A stretch of 64,000 bases of DNA from Dyella sp. 2HG41-7 (GTDB lineage: Bacteria > Pseudomonadota > Gammaproteobacteria > Xanthomonadales > Rhodanobacteraceae). The notes below the pieces were generated by a model, which was not told where the DNA came from, did no database searches, and worked only from the letters and a program-made list of their open reading frames with translations. Shown piece by piece: positions 51,593 to 61,099 of the stretch (within the stretch, counting starts at the first letter, position 1; each line of letters begins with the position of its first letter). The position numbers and the translations under genes are program-made. The stretch lies in NCBI RefSeq assembly GCF_021390675.1, contig NZ_JAJEJV010000004.1, positions 1,302,001 through 1,366,000 on the forward strand, given 5' to 3'.

Positions 51593-53352
51593 AAGTCCGG
51601 CCCGACGACCAAGTGCAATTCGATGCCGTGACGCTGCGCGTCGTTAATGGGCGTGCCGATGTCCACGCGAACCATGCCCACCGGCGAGCGCCAGCGCACG
51701 CCAACGCCTGTGCCTATTTTGGGATGCACGGCGGTGCCATTGAAAGCATTGCCGGCATCCACAAAGGTGGCGATACCCCAGCGCGGAGTGAAGTAGTGCT
51801 CGACGGTCGCGCTGGCGATAACCAGACTGTCACCGCCGATCACGCGGCCGTAACTGTTCTGCGGGCCTAGAGCCTGGAACGGAAATCCTCGAATCGACTG
51901 ATCGCCGCCTGCAAAGAATCGCAATTGCGGTGGCAGCGCTTCGAAGTTGCTGGTCCACACATGACCGATATCGCCACGCAAGATCAGGCGGTTGTTGCGC
52001 CAGAACGCGCGAATCCATTTGGCGTCCGCAGAAAGTTCGCTGAAGCGCGCCGTGGAAAGAAAGTCGCTCGCGGTACTGCGCGCATCGAAGCTCAACGACC
52101 ATCCGCGGCGTACAAAGTCGAGATTGTCCGCGACTTTGCGGCTTAACGAACCTTCCGCATAAATCAATGTGCTGTGACCATGTTCGACGCCCGGCGTGCT
52201 TTCTGGCTCGTTGGGCGTTTTGCCGACGCTGAAGGTGCCGGTGAGCGCGTGCAAGCCGACCGTGCGCACCCATTCGTGCCAAAGCTCGGTTTCGTTGGCG
52301 ACCAGCTCCAGTGTGCGCGATTGCGAGGTAACGGTATTGGCGTCGCGATAGGTGATGCCGAAGTTGAGGCTACGCTGATTGTCGCCGGGCAGCGGGATGG
52401 AGTATTGGCTCGTTACGGTTTTCAACCGCTGCGCGAGCACAATGTCGTTTTTCCATTTGTGACCATATTTGTTGACCCAGCGCCGCTCCATGCCACCGCG
52501 AATGCCGAATCCGGTATCGGTGCCGACGAACAAACCGCTGGTGTAAATCGTGCGTTTGGCCGGCAGCAACTGCACTTTGACATCGACGACGCCGTCCTTC
52601 GCGGAATCGATCTCGGGCATGACGTTGACGGCCGAAAAATAGTCCGCGCCGTTCAAAGCTTGTTGCAAAGACAGCAACTGGTTCTGATCGAAGTAATCGC
52701 CGGATTTAAACGGGACGTACCGATCCAGAAAGCCAGGGTGGAATTGCGAGCCTTCGAAATCCACTTTGCCGTACCGATAACGCCGGCCCACTTCCCACGC
52801 CAAATGGATGGCCGCGGTGCGGTCGCCGCGATGCACTTCCACGCGATGCACGGTCAATTTTGCGTCGAGATAGCCGTTTGCGGTCAGAGCGTTGTTCAGG
52901 CCGTCGCGTGCGGATTCGTAGGCGGCATCGTCCAGTCGCTGGCCTTTGAGCTTCTCGACCGTGCGTCGCGCCGAACGAACGGGCTTCAATGCAGCCGCTA
53001 CGGCATCCAACTGGATGTCGACGGACGTGACATTGACGGGTTCGCCCGGTACGACATGCAAGGTGACTTGCCAGTCCTTGCCCACGTGTTTGATGGTGCC
53101 GGTGCTGTGCGCCGCGTAGTAACCGTAAGGCTGCAGCGCGTTGGCCACTTCCGTGTTGTTGGCGCGGTCGAAGAGACGATGCACTTGCGCGTCGCTGACA
53201 TCGCGCGTGGCGTATTGCGACAAGCTGACGCCGGCGACCACGGCGGCTTTGAGCGGATCGTCCACGCCATCCACCACGAGCTGCACCCCCGCATGGCTTA
53301 GCGCAGGAACCAACAACAGCGGTAGCAGGCTCAGACAGCGGATCCGGCGCAT
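51589..53352 (-). CDS. tamA: Outer-membrane assembly protein TamA (BamA/Omp85 family)
   Basis: A 587-residue outer-membrane protein. The signal peptide ends LSHAG. Residues ~22-250 contain POTRA domains (GKDWQVTLHVVPGEPVNVTS; AIHLAWEVGRRYRYGKVDFE). The C-terminal ~330 residues form the Omp85 16-strand barrel, with FFAGGDQSIRGFPFQALGPQ as the conserved loop-6 region (RGF) and a final strand VRVDIGTP...LHLVVGPDL. Together with TamB it inserts autotransporters and other barrels; the autotransporter at 27126 is a possible client. It ends with a 4-base overlap onto TamB. Confidence 0.92.
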   Translation of the reverse strand: MRRIRCLSLLPLLLVPALSHAGVQLVVDGVDDPLKAAVVAGVSLSQYATRDVSDAQVHRLFDRANNTEVANALQPYGYYAAHSTGTIKHVGKDWQVTLHVVPGEPVNVTSVDIQLDAVAAALKPVRSARRTVEKLKGQRLDDAAYESARDGLNNALTANGYLDAKLTVHRVEVHRGDRTAAIHLAWEVGRRYRYGKVDFEGSQFHPGFLDRYVPFKSGDYFDQNQLLSLQQALNGADYFSAVNVMPEIDSAKDGVVDVKVQLLPAKRTIYTSGLFVGTDTGFGIRGGMERRWVNKYGHKWKNDIVLAQRLKTVTSQYSIPLPGDNQRSLNFGITYRDANTVTSQSRTLELVANETELWHEWVRTVGLHALTGTFSVGKTPNEPESTPGVEHGHSTLIYAEGSLSRKVADNLDFVRRGWSLSFDARSTASDFLSTARFSELSADAKWIRAFWRNNRLILRGDIGHVWTSNFEALPPQLRFFAGGDQSIRGFPFQALGPQNSYGRVIGGDSLVIASATVEHYFTPRWGIATFVDAGNAFNGTAVHPKIGTGVGVRWRSPVGMVRVDIGTPINDAQRHGIELHLVVGPDL

Positions 53353-53457
53353 GCGTTAGGGTTCCATCCTCGTCTCGGCATCGCAAGTGACAGCTTAGCG
53401 AGGCGCGCGTGCATCCTGCATTAAGGCGGTTCTTATTTTTGCTGTCCGCCTTATCTT

Positions 53458-53632
53458 CCTCTCCCTTATGGGACGCGGAGAGCGGCCATGGATGGCCGCG
53501 CTTTGAGGAGCGAGGAAGAGGATCGAGGTGAGGGGACAACCTTGCGCAAGAATTCCGTCGAAGCGTGGTGTGCGCGATACGTTTCTCGCAAGATTGACCC
53601 CTCACCCAACCCTCTCCCCGAAGGGGAGAGGG
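53458..53632. repeat. Inverted pair of palindromic repeats, one in long composite form
   Basis: The left unit (53458-53542) carries the same ~45-bp internal insert as the element at 21483, in opposite orientation (core GCGGCCATGGATGGCCGC). The right unit (53594-53632) is the short form and ends 4 bp before the stop codon of the glucan synthase gene. The pair fills most of the 284-bp gap between the tamA start and that stop. Confidence 0.78.
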
Positions 53633-53636
53633 CTTG

Positions 53637-56237
53637 CTAGCCCGCTTTATCGCCCGAACGGTGCGCGATCCAAGCGCCTACCAGTGCGGAAAAATACGGA
53701 ATCGACTGCGCGGACAGGATGAATATCCACAACTGGCCTTCGATAAAGCGCGAGGCCGGGCTCATCGCCATGCCGACGACGCACAGCGCCAGCGCGAGGA
53801 ACATCAGCATTTCTTCGCGCACCGGCGCAAATGCGGCGAAATTGCTGCCGCCGAGGCGCCGGCTCTTTGCCGTGACCACGAATGAGGTCTTCTCGCGCGT
53901 GAGACCGTGCAGAATGCCGCGCGCAATCGCGTGGCTCAAACTCATGCTGGCGAGCGAAGCCATGAGGGTGTCGTACCAGCCACAGGGAACGCGCGCGCGA
54001 TAGAGCACGACGCCGAAAATCGCCTTGGCGAAGAAGAAGCCGATCACCGGTATCAAGAACAGCTGCATCGGCAGGCTGAAGATATGCGGCAATCCCACCA
54101 TGCCGGCGGTCCAGAAGATCGCCATCAAGGTGAAGATCAGGTGCAGCGCATCAGCGAACCAACTGAACCATCCGGTGAGGAAGTGGAAGCGCTGGCCGCC
54201 GCTGAGCGGACCTTTCTTCGTCATCCAGTTCCAGCGGCCCTTCAAAATCTGCATGGCGCCGAAGGCCCAGCGATAACGCTGGCTCTTGTATGCCTTGAAG
54301 TCGGCGGGCGTCAGGCCCTTGCCCATCAGTTCGTCGACGTAGACGAGTTCGTAACCGGCGTGCATCAGGCGCAAACCGAGTTCGGCGTCTTCGCAAATCG
54401 TCCATTCCGACCAGCCGCCGGTGCCTTCCAGCGCGGAACGGCGAACCATCGTCATGGTGCCGTGTTGAATGATCGCGTTGCGCTCGTTGCGATGGTGCAT
54501 GCCGATGCGGAAGAAGCCGTCGTATTCCCACGCAGTCATGCGGCGGAAACGGTTGTGCTCGAAGTCGCGATGCGCCTGCGGACACTGCACCACAGCTACT
54601 TTCGGATCGTGGAAATAACCGGTGAGGGCTTTCAGCCAATCGGCGCGCACTTCGTAATCGGCGTCGATCACCGCGACCACATCGGCGCGTTGATCGGTTT
54701 CCTTCAAGCCGAAGTTGAGCGCGCCAGCTTTGAAACCGGGCCACGGCTCGAGATGGAAGAAGCGGAAGCGCGAACCGAGTTTTTCGCAATATTCCTGCAC
54801 CGGCTTCCACACCGCCGGATCTTTGGTGTTGTTGTCGATCACCAGCACTTCGTAGTTTTCGTACTCGAGCGCGGCGAGCGAATCGAGCGTGATGATCACC
54901 ATCTCCGGCGGCTCGTTGTAGCACGCCAGATGGATGGAGACGAACGGCTGCTTGTCGACCGGATCGGGCTCAAGCAAGCCGGCATGGCGCACCCACTTGC
55001 GCCGCCACAGTACTTCGGTGAACTCGAAACCGTTGATCAAGAGGATCGCAAGAATCGCCACCTGCGCCGGGAACAAGAGCGCCAACATGCTCCAGTCCAC
55101 CCAACTCAGGTAGAAGTTGAACGGTAGCGTGACCGACCAGACGATCAGGCCGCAGGCCAACTGGATCAGCACGTCGAAGAACAACCGCCCCGTCAGCTTG
55201 AAGCGCGCGTAGCGGATGCCGAACCATATCATCGGAATCAGCGCCAGCAAGCTGGCGGCCAGCGCTTTCCACGGCCAGCCGGTGTCTTCCGTCACCGGGC
55301 CGGTGAACGGGAACTTCGGCTGGCGATCGGCGTTGAAGATGCCCCAGTACGCGCCCGTGCGACCTTCGCCGAGATTTTCTTTCCACGGCTGATCGAAGGC
55401 TTCGAGCAAGTAGTAGTCGACGTTGTTCTGCTTCGCCCAGATCAGCCACTCACGAATAAAGATGGCTTCGTTGGAAATGGACGGATAGGCGCGCTCGTGA
55501 TGGTCGCCGTTGGACGGCCAGCCGATTTCGCCCACCACGATGTGCTTGTTGGGGAAGCGTTGCTTGATGGACGTGTACGCGCCTTCGGCCGCGCCAAGCG
55601 CGCTATTGCGATCGATACCGTTCCAGAACGGGAACAAGTGGATGGTGATGAAGTCCACGTGATCGGCCAGTTCCGGATACTTCAACCAGATGTAGTCCGG
55701 TTCGGCGATCGATACGGGTTGGCGAATATGCGCGCGCGCCCGGTCGAGATACGTGATCATTTTGTCGACGGGCACGTTGTTACGGAACAACACTTCGTTG
55801 CCGATGATCACGCGATCGATGGTGTCCGGATAACGATGCGCCAGCGCGATCAGCGTATCGAGCTCTTTTTCGTTGTTGTCCAGGCGCGTGTCGATTTCCG
55901 CGCCGGCCATCACCTTCAGCCCGTCCTTCTGCGCCAGGCGAAAGATCTGCGGCGTCAACTGGGTGGAGTAGGTGCGGATGTGATCGGTGTACTTATGCAG
56001 CAACGTCAGATCGCCGTCGATCTCGTCGTCGCTGGGAAAACTTTGCGTGAAGGGATTTTGATAACGCTGAAACAGGGAGATCGAAAAACCGTTGATCTTG
56101 CCGTGCCAATCCTCGGGACCGTGCGGGCGGTTGCTCCACCACCACAGGCCGATGTTGAGCGCGGCGACCAAGAACGCCAGGAAGATGGCGGTAACGATCG
56201 ATGGCCAGGTTTTGGGTTGAGAAGGTGCGGCGCTCAA
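53637..56237 (-). CDS. GH17/GT2 fusion glycosyltransferase (NdvB-like beta-glucan synthase)
   Basis: An 866-residue inner-membrane protein. Residues ~14-34 are TM1. Residues ~40-315 form a GH17-like periplasmic domain (NGFSISLFQRYQNPFTQSFP, VVGEIGWPSNGDHH with a catalytic Glu). Two or three TM helices follow, then a cytoplasmic GT2 domain (~430-660) with VVAVIDADYEV (D-x-D) and QRYRWAFGAMQ (Q/RxxRW), and more TM helices. It likely makes and trims beta-(1,3)- or (1,6)-glucan from UDP-glucose. The start is a TTG at 56237 with GGGGA 6 bases upstream. A palindromic repeat is 4 bp after the stop. Confidence 0.88.
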   Translation of the reverse strand: MSAAPSQPKTWPSIVTAIFLAFLVAALNIGLWWWSNRPHGPEDWHGKINGFSISLFQRYQNPFTQSFPSDDEIDGDLTLLHKYTDHIRTYSTQLTPQIFRLAQKDGLKVMAGAEIDTRLDNNEKELDTLIALAHRYPDTIDRVIIGNEVLFRNNVPVDKMITYLDRARAHIRQPVSIAEPDYIWLKYPELADHVDFITIHLFPFWNGIDRNSALGAAEGAYTSIKQRFPNKHIVVGEIGWPSNGDHHERAYPSISNEAIFIREWLIWAKQNNVDYYLLEAFDQPWKENLGEGRTGAYWGIFNADRQPKFPFTGPVTEDTGWPWKALAASLLALIPMIWFGIRYARFKLTGRLFFDVLIQLACGLIVWSVTLPFNFYLSWVDWSMLALLFPAQVAILAILLINGFEFTEVLWRRKWVRHAGLLEPDPVDKQPFVSIHLACYNEPPEMVIITLDSLAALEYENYEVLVIDNNTKDPAVWKPVQEYCEKLGSRFRFFHLEPWPGFKAGALNFGLKETDQRADVVAVIDADYEVRADWLKALTGYFHDPKVAVVQCPQAHRDFEHNRFRRMTAWEYDGFFRIGMHHRNERNAIIQHGTMTMVRRSALEGTGGWSEWTICEDAELGLRLMHAGYELVYVDELMGKGLTPADFKAYKSQRYRWAFGAMQILKGRWNWMTKKGPLSGGQRFHFLTGWFSWFADALHLIFTLMAIFWTAGMVGLPHIFSLPMQLFLIPVIGFFFAKAIFGVVLYRARVPCGWYDTLMASLASMSLSHAIARGILHGLTREKTSFVVTAKSRRLGGSNFAAFAPVREEMLMFLALALCVVGMAMSPASRFIEGQLWIFILSAQSIPYFSALVGAWIAHRSGDKAG

Positions 56238-56394
56238 GAAAATCCCCGTAAGTCACCTCTTTCTCGAGGCGCATGAACTTCGCGAGCTTAACCAATTCGC
56301 GGCAGTCGGCTCAATAAAATACGAGGGTGTGGGTCAGCGCAAGGTCAGGGGTACGGCTCCCTTACCGTGGCGGCGAGGGAGCGAAAGGGCGATT

Positions 56395-56862
56395 TCACTT
56401 CAGCAGCGAGCGCAGCATCCACGCGGTTTTCTCGTGCTCTTTCAGGCGTCCGGTGACCATATCCGCCGTGCCTTCGTCGCCGGAGGCGTCGGCCGCCTTG
56501 ATCGTCGCGCGTGCCGTGGCGGCGGCGATTTCGTGTCCTGTTACGAGCTGGTTAACCATCTCTTTCCAATCCGGCACGCCCGATTCTTCCTTGATGGTGG
56601 TCAGCTTGCCGAACTGGCTGTAAGAGCCCGGTGCGAACACGTCCAGGGTACGGATGCGCTCGGCCACTTCGTCCGCCGCCAGCCACAGCGCGTTGTACTG
56701 GGTTTCGAACATGGTGTGCAGGCTGTTGAAATGCGGCCCCGTCACGTTCCAGTGGAAGCTGTGGGTTTTCAGATACAGCGAATACGTATCGGCCAGTAGC
56801 TTGGACAGCTGCTTGGCGATAGCTTCGCGATCTTTCTTGGCGATGCCGATGCTGGTGGCCAT
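56395..56862 (-). CDS. dps: Dps-family ferritin-like DNA-protection protein
   Basis: A 155-residue four-helix-bundle protein. It has the Dps ferroxidase residues in [20 protein letters not shown] and [11 protein letters not shown] (His, Asp and Glu of the intersubunit iron site). Dps 12-mers store iron, remove peroxide and in many bacteria bind DNA; the short N-terminus has few lysines, so DNA binding is uncertain. AAGGAG 8 bases before the ATG at 56862 fixes the start; open frame to 56952 is extra. It is divergent from hrpA, with 98 bp between starts. No OxyR or IHF site was recognised. Confidence 0.93.
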   Translation of the reverse strand: MATSIGIAKKDREAIAKQLSKLLADTYSLYLKTHSFHWNVTGPHFNSLHTMFETQYNALWLAADEVAERIRTLDVFAPGSYSQFGKLTTIKEESGVPDWKEMVNQLVTGHEIAAATARATIKAADASGDEGTADMVTGRLKEHEKTAWMLRSLLK

Positions 56863-56960
56863 GATTTGCTCCTTTCTGTAAGCCCGAGCATTGAGCTTAG
56901 CCATGGCCGCCGGGGAGGGGAAATGAATAGTCCTGATGCCGACGATAGTCACCGGCTATC

Positions 56961-59900
56961 ATGTACGACTGCATGAGTAACGTGACGCCCGATACCCCCT
57001 CCGCTTCGCCCGATGCCCGCCTGCGCGCTCTGCGCAAATCGCTGGACGCGGTAACCAGCCGCGACTTCGGCCGATTGCTTGGCCGCTGGCGCGGACTGTC
57101 GCGCCGGCCGGACGCGAAGAAGCTGGAGGCGCTAGCCGCCGATATCGCCGCCTCGGCCGCGCGGAGGCAGCTCCGTGCGCAAAGCAAGCCCGAGATCCGG
57201 TTGGACGAATCGCTGCCGATCACCGCGCGCGCCGACGAGATCGTCAAGCTCATACGCGAACATCAAATTGTCGTGATCGCCGGCGAAACGGGCTCCGGCA
57301 AAACCACGCAGTTGCCGAAGCTGTGCTTGGCGGCGGGGCGCGGCGAAGCCGGGATCATCGGTTGCACGCAGCCGCGTCGTCTGGCCGCGCGCTCGGTCGC
57401 GCGTCGCGTGGCGGAGGAGCTCGGAACACAGGTCGGCGACAAAGTCGGCTTCCAGGTGCGCTTCAACGATCAGGTATCCGAGCAAAGCCTGATCAAGTTT
57501 ATGACCGACGGCATTCTGTTGGCGGAGACGCAGGGCGATCCGTGGTTATCGACCTACGACACGCTGATCATCGACGAGGCGCACGAACGCAGCCTCAATA
57601 TCGATTTTCTGCTCGGCTATCTCAAACGCCTCGCGGCCAAGCGGCCGGAGCTGAAGATCATCGTCACCTCGGCCACCATCGATACAGCGCGTTTTGCCGA
57701 GCACTTCGGCGACGCGCCGGTCGTTTCGGTGGAAGGGCGCGCGTATCCGGTGGAGGTGCGGTGGCGTTCCGTCGACGAACTGGCCGCGCGCCGGCAGCAG
57801 CGCAATACCGATATGCAGCAGGGCAGCGCCGAGCATATCGCCGCGGTGCTGGATGAAATTACGCACGACGATCCGCGCGGCGACGTGCTGGTATTCATGC
57901 CCGGCGAGCGCGAGATTCGCGATACGCATTTATTGTTGTCGCGCCGGCAATATCGCGAAACGGAAATTCTGCCGCTGTATGCGCGTCTGTCGGCGACCGA
58001 TCAGGATCGTGTGTTCAAGCCCGGGCCGAAGCGGCGCGTGGTGCTGGCCACCAACGTCGCCGAAACCTCGCTGACGGTGCCGCGCATTCGCTATGTGATC
58101 GATACCGGCACGGCGCGCGTGAAACGCTACAGCCAACGCAGTCAGCTCGAGCGCCTGCATGTGGAGTCGATCGCGCAAGCCGCCGCCGATCAGCGCAAGG
58201 GGCGATGCGGCCGTGTCGGACCCGGCATTTGCTATCGCCTTTACGACGAAGCCGATTACGCGTCGCGCGCGGCGTATACCGATCCGGAATTGCTGCGCTC
58301 TTCGCTTGCCAACGTCATCCTGCGCATGCTGTCGCTGCAATTGGGCGACGTCGACGCATTTCCATTCCTCGAATCGCCCGATCCGCGCGTCGTCGCGGAT
58401 GGTTATCGTCGCCTGGCGGAAATCGGCGCGATCGACGAGAAACGCGAGCTCACGTCAATCGGTCGAACGCTCGCCCGTTTGCCGATCGACGTGCAGCTTG
58501 CGCGCATGCTGGTGCAGGCGCAGACGTTGGGCAGTCTGCGTGAGTTGTTGATCATCGTGGCGTTCCTCAGCATTCAAGATCCGCGCGAACGCCCGGCGGA
58601 TGCGCGCCAGCAGGCGGATGCGGCGCATGCGGCGTTTGCCGATCCCAAATCCGACTTTGTGGGTGTTTTGAATCTGTGGCGCGAATACGACAGTGCGCAC
58701 GAAGAATTCACGCAATCGAAATTGCGCGACTGGTGTTCGCGGCATTTTCTGAGTTTTTTGCGCATGCGCGAATGGCGCGAGTTGCACCGGCAGTTGTTGC
58801 TGGTGGTGCAGGAGCTTGGTTGGAAACTGGACGCCACCGCACATTCTCCCTCTCCCCTTCGGGGAGAGGGTCGGGGTGAGGGGGCAACCTCGCGAAATGT
58901 TTCAAAGACACAGGCAAAGATTTCGCAGAAGCACCGCAAGGGTGTGAGTTCTCGCGAGCCCCAGCCCCTCACCCCAGCCCTCTCCCCGGAGGGGAGAGGG
59001 AGTGAAAGTGAGGCCGAGCGACATTACGAATCGATCCATCGCAGCTTGTTGGCAGGACTGCCCACGCAAGCCGGCCACAAAGACGAAAAAGGAGTTTACC
59101 GCAGCACGCGCGAACGCCGTTTCCAAGTGTTTCCCGGTTCGGCGCTCGCCAAAACGCCGCCAAACTGGATCTTCGCCGCGCAAATTCTCGATATCGGCGG
59201 TCGCGTGTGGGGCATGATGTGCGCGCGCGTCGAGCCGTTGTGGATCGAACAGGAAGCCGCGCATCTGTTGCGCAGTACATGTCGCGACGCGCATTGGTCG
59301 CGCAAGCGCGGCACGGTGGTAGCGTACGAACAAGTGAGCCTGTTTGGACTCGTGCTGGTCGAGCGCCGGGCGGTGACATTCCAGCACCAAGACCCGGCGC
59401 TCGCGCACGAGATATTTTTGCGCGAGGCGCTCGCCCGTTGCGATATCGAAGCGCGCGCCGATTTCGTGCGTGCCAACCAGCGCGTGCTGGAAGACGCGCA
59501 TGGCATCGAAGCGCGTCAGCGGCGCGAAGGGTTGATTCGTCACGAAGACGAACTCGTGGATTTCTTCCGCGGCAAGCTGCCGCAGGAGATCGCCAGCACT
59601 CGCGCGCTCGATGCGTGGTATCGCCATGCGCGACCTGCGGAACAGGCGGCGCTGCGTTGGTCGATCGACGATGTGATGGTGGGCGGCGCCGGGCTCGACC
59701 CGAAAGCGTTTCCCGCTGCGCTCGATATTCCACCGCAACGCTATCGCCTGGAATACCGCTTTGTGCCCGGCGACGAAGCCGACGGCGTGACCTTGCATTT
59801 GCCGTTGGCGATGCTCAATGCGCTGCCAGCAGCACGCTGCGAATGGCTCGTTCCCGGTCTTCTCGGCGAGAAAGTCGCCGAACTGATTCGCGGTCTGCCC

Positions 59901-61040
59901 AAAGCAATGCGGCGAAATTTTGTGCCTGCGCCGGATTTCGCGCGTGCCTTTGTCGAAGCGGAAGCGCCGCGCGATGAATCGCTAACCAAGGCGCTCGCTA
60001 CTTTTCTACGTCGGACCACGGGCGTTGAGATCGATGCTGCCGATTTCGCGCACGTTGAATTGGCGGCGCACTTCGCCATGCGTTTCCGCTTGCACGATGA
60101 AAAAGGCCGCACGCTCGCGACCGGTCGCGATCTCGCGCTGCTGCGCGGACAGTGGGAAGGGCAGGCGCGCGAGGCGTTCTCGCGCAAGACCGATATCGAA
60201 CTCACGCGCGAAGATGTCACTAGCTGGGATTTCGAGGAGATTCCCGAGCAAGTGCGTTCCGATGGTGGATTGCTGGCGTTTCCCGCGCTGGTCGATCTTG
60301 GCGAAGCGGTCGCGTTGCGCGTCTTCGAACGTCACGACGAAGCGCGCCTTGCGCATGTCAAAGGCGTGGAACGACTGCTGCGAAATGCACTTGGCAGCGA
60401 CATCAAGCAGGCGCGTCGACGTCTGCCAATCTCCAATCCTGTTTCGTTGAAATATGCGCCGCTCGGCAGCGTCGACAGCTTGCGCGAGGATGTGGTGGAA
60501 GGCGGCTTCGACGACTTTCTGCAAACGCAGGACCTCAACGTGCGCAGCGCCGCGGCGTTCGAACGGCTCCACACGCACGCGTCGCGCGAACTGTTTGCAT
60601 GTGCAGTGGAACGGCTGAAACTTGCCGAACCGATTATCGACGCACAGGCCGAGATGAAACCGTGGCTGCAACCGCCACTGATCGGCTTTGCCCGCGCCAG
60701 CTACGACGATCTGCGCGAACAGCTCGATGCGCTGCTTGCACCCGGATTTCTGCGCGAGCTGCCGACGGCCAGACTGGCGCATTTTCCTCGCTATCTGAAA
60801 GCGATGCGTCTGCGCGCGGAGCGCTTGCGCCAGGACCCGACCAAAGATCAGCAACGTATGCTGCAGGTGATGCCGTATTGGCGCGAATACCTCAATCATC
60901 GCGCTGCCGGCGACGAAGGCTTGGACGAGCTCCGTTGGCTGATCGAGGAATGGCGAGTATCGCTGTTCGCGCAGGAATTGAAGACCGCCGAACCGGTGTC
61001 GGCCAAACGATTGGCGAAGGCGCTCGAAGCGCTGCGCTAG
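56961..61040 (+). CDS. hrpA: ATP-dependent RNA helicase HrpA with an in-frame repeat insertion
   Basis: A 1359-residue DEAH-box helicase. Walker A is GETGSGKTTQ (~108-117), DEAH lies in LIIDEAHERS (~205), then TSATI and the QRKGRCGRVGPG motif VI. HA2/OB and the long HrpA-specific C-terminal domains follow. HrpA acts on mRNA and stalled ribosomes in other bacteria. Residues ~630-681 are not part of the family: they are encoded by an inverted pair of palindromic repeats (58848-59003) placed between LGWKLD and ERHYESIHRSLL, and read through in frame without stops. An ATG at 56973 is an alternative start. The gene is followed by relA 59 bp later. Confidence 0.93.
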   Translation: MYDCMSNVTPDTPSASPDARLRALRKSLDAVTSRDFGRLLGRWRGLSRRPDAKKLEALAADIAASAARRQLRAQSKPEIRLDESLPITARADEIVKLIREHQIVVIAGETGSGKTTQLPKLCLAAGRGEAGIIGCTQPRRLAARSVARRVAEELGTQVGDKVGFQVRFNDQVSEQSLIKFMTDGILLAETQGDPWLSTYDTLIIDEAHERSLNIDFLLGYLKRLAAKRPELKIIVTSATIDTARFAEHFGDAPVVSVEGRAYPVEVRWRSVDELAARRQQRNTDMQQGSAEHIAAVLDEITHDDPRGDVLVFMPGEREIRDTHLLLSRRQYRETEILPLYARLSATDQDRVFKPGPKRRVVLATNVAETSLTVPRIRYVIDTGTARVKRYSQRSQLERLHVESIAQAAADQRKGRCGRVGPGICYRLYDEADYASRAAYTDPELLRSSLANVILRMLSLQLGDVDAFPFLESPDPRVVADGYRRLAEIGAIDEKRELTSIGRTLARLPIDVQLARMLVQAQTLGSLRELLIIVAFLSIQDPRERPADARQQADAAHAAFADPKSDFVGVLNLWREYDSAHEEFTQSKLRDWCSRHFLSFLRMREWRELHRQLLLVVQELGWKLDATAHSPSPLRGEGRGEGATSRNVSKTQAKISQKHRKGVSSREPQPLTPALSPEGRGSESEAERHYESIHRSLLAGLPTQAGHKDEKGVYRSTRERRFQVFPGSALAKTPPNWIFAAQILDIGGRVWGMMCARVEPLWIEQEAAHLLRSTCRDAHWSRKRGTVVAYEQVSLFGLVLVERRAVTFQHQDPALAHEIFLREALARCDIEARADFVRANQRVLEDAHGIEARQRREGLIRHEDELVDFFRGKLPQEIASTRALDAWYRHARPAEQAALRWSIDDVMVGGAGLDPKAFPAALDIPPQRYRLEYRFVPGDEADGVTLHLPLAMLNALPAARCEWLVPGLLGEKVAELIRGLPKAMRRNFVPAPDFARAFVEAEAPRDESLTKALATFLRRTTGVEIDAADFAHVELAAHFAMRFRLHDEKGRTLATGRDLALLRGQWEGQAREAFSRKTDIELTREDVTSWDFEEIPEQVRSDGGLLAFPALVDLGEAVALRVFERHDEARLAHVKGVERLLRNALGSDIKQARRRLPISNPVSLKYAPLGSVDSLREDVVEGGFDDFLQTQDLNVRSAAAFERLHTHASRELFACAVERLKLAEPIIDAQAEMKPWLQPPLIGFARASYDDLREQLDALLAPGFLRELPTARLAHFPRYLKAMRLRAERLRQDPTKDQQRMLQVMPYWREYLNHRAAGDEGLDELRWLIEEWRVSLFAQELKTAEPVSAKRLAKALEALR
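58848..59003. repeat. Inverted pair of palindromic repeats inside hrpA
   Basis: The left unit (58848-58889: CCCTCTCCCCTTCGGGGAGA, then GGGTGAGGGGGCAACC) and the right unit (58960-59003: CCCCTCACCCCAGCCC, then CTCCCCGGAGGGGAG) match the intergenic pairs at 41685 and 53458. Translated, they give SPSPLRGEGRGEGAT and PLTPALSPEGRGSES in the HrpA protein. Confidence 0.85.
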
Positions 61041-61099
61041 TTCCGCAGGGCATATGGATAGGGCAAGCGCGTGCGATGCCCGCCTCGCACGGTTGAGCT

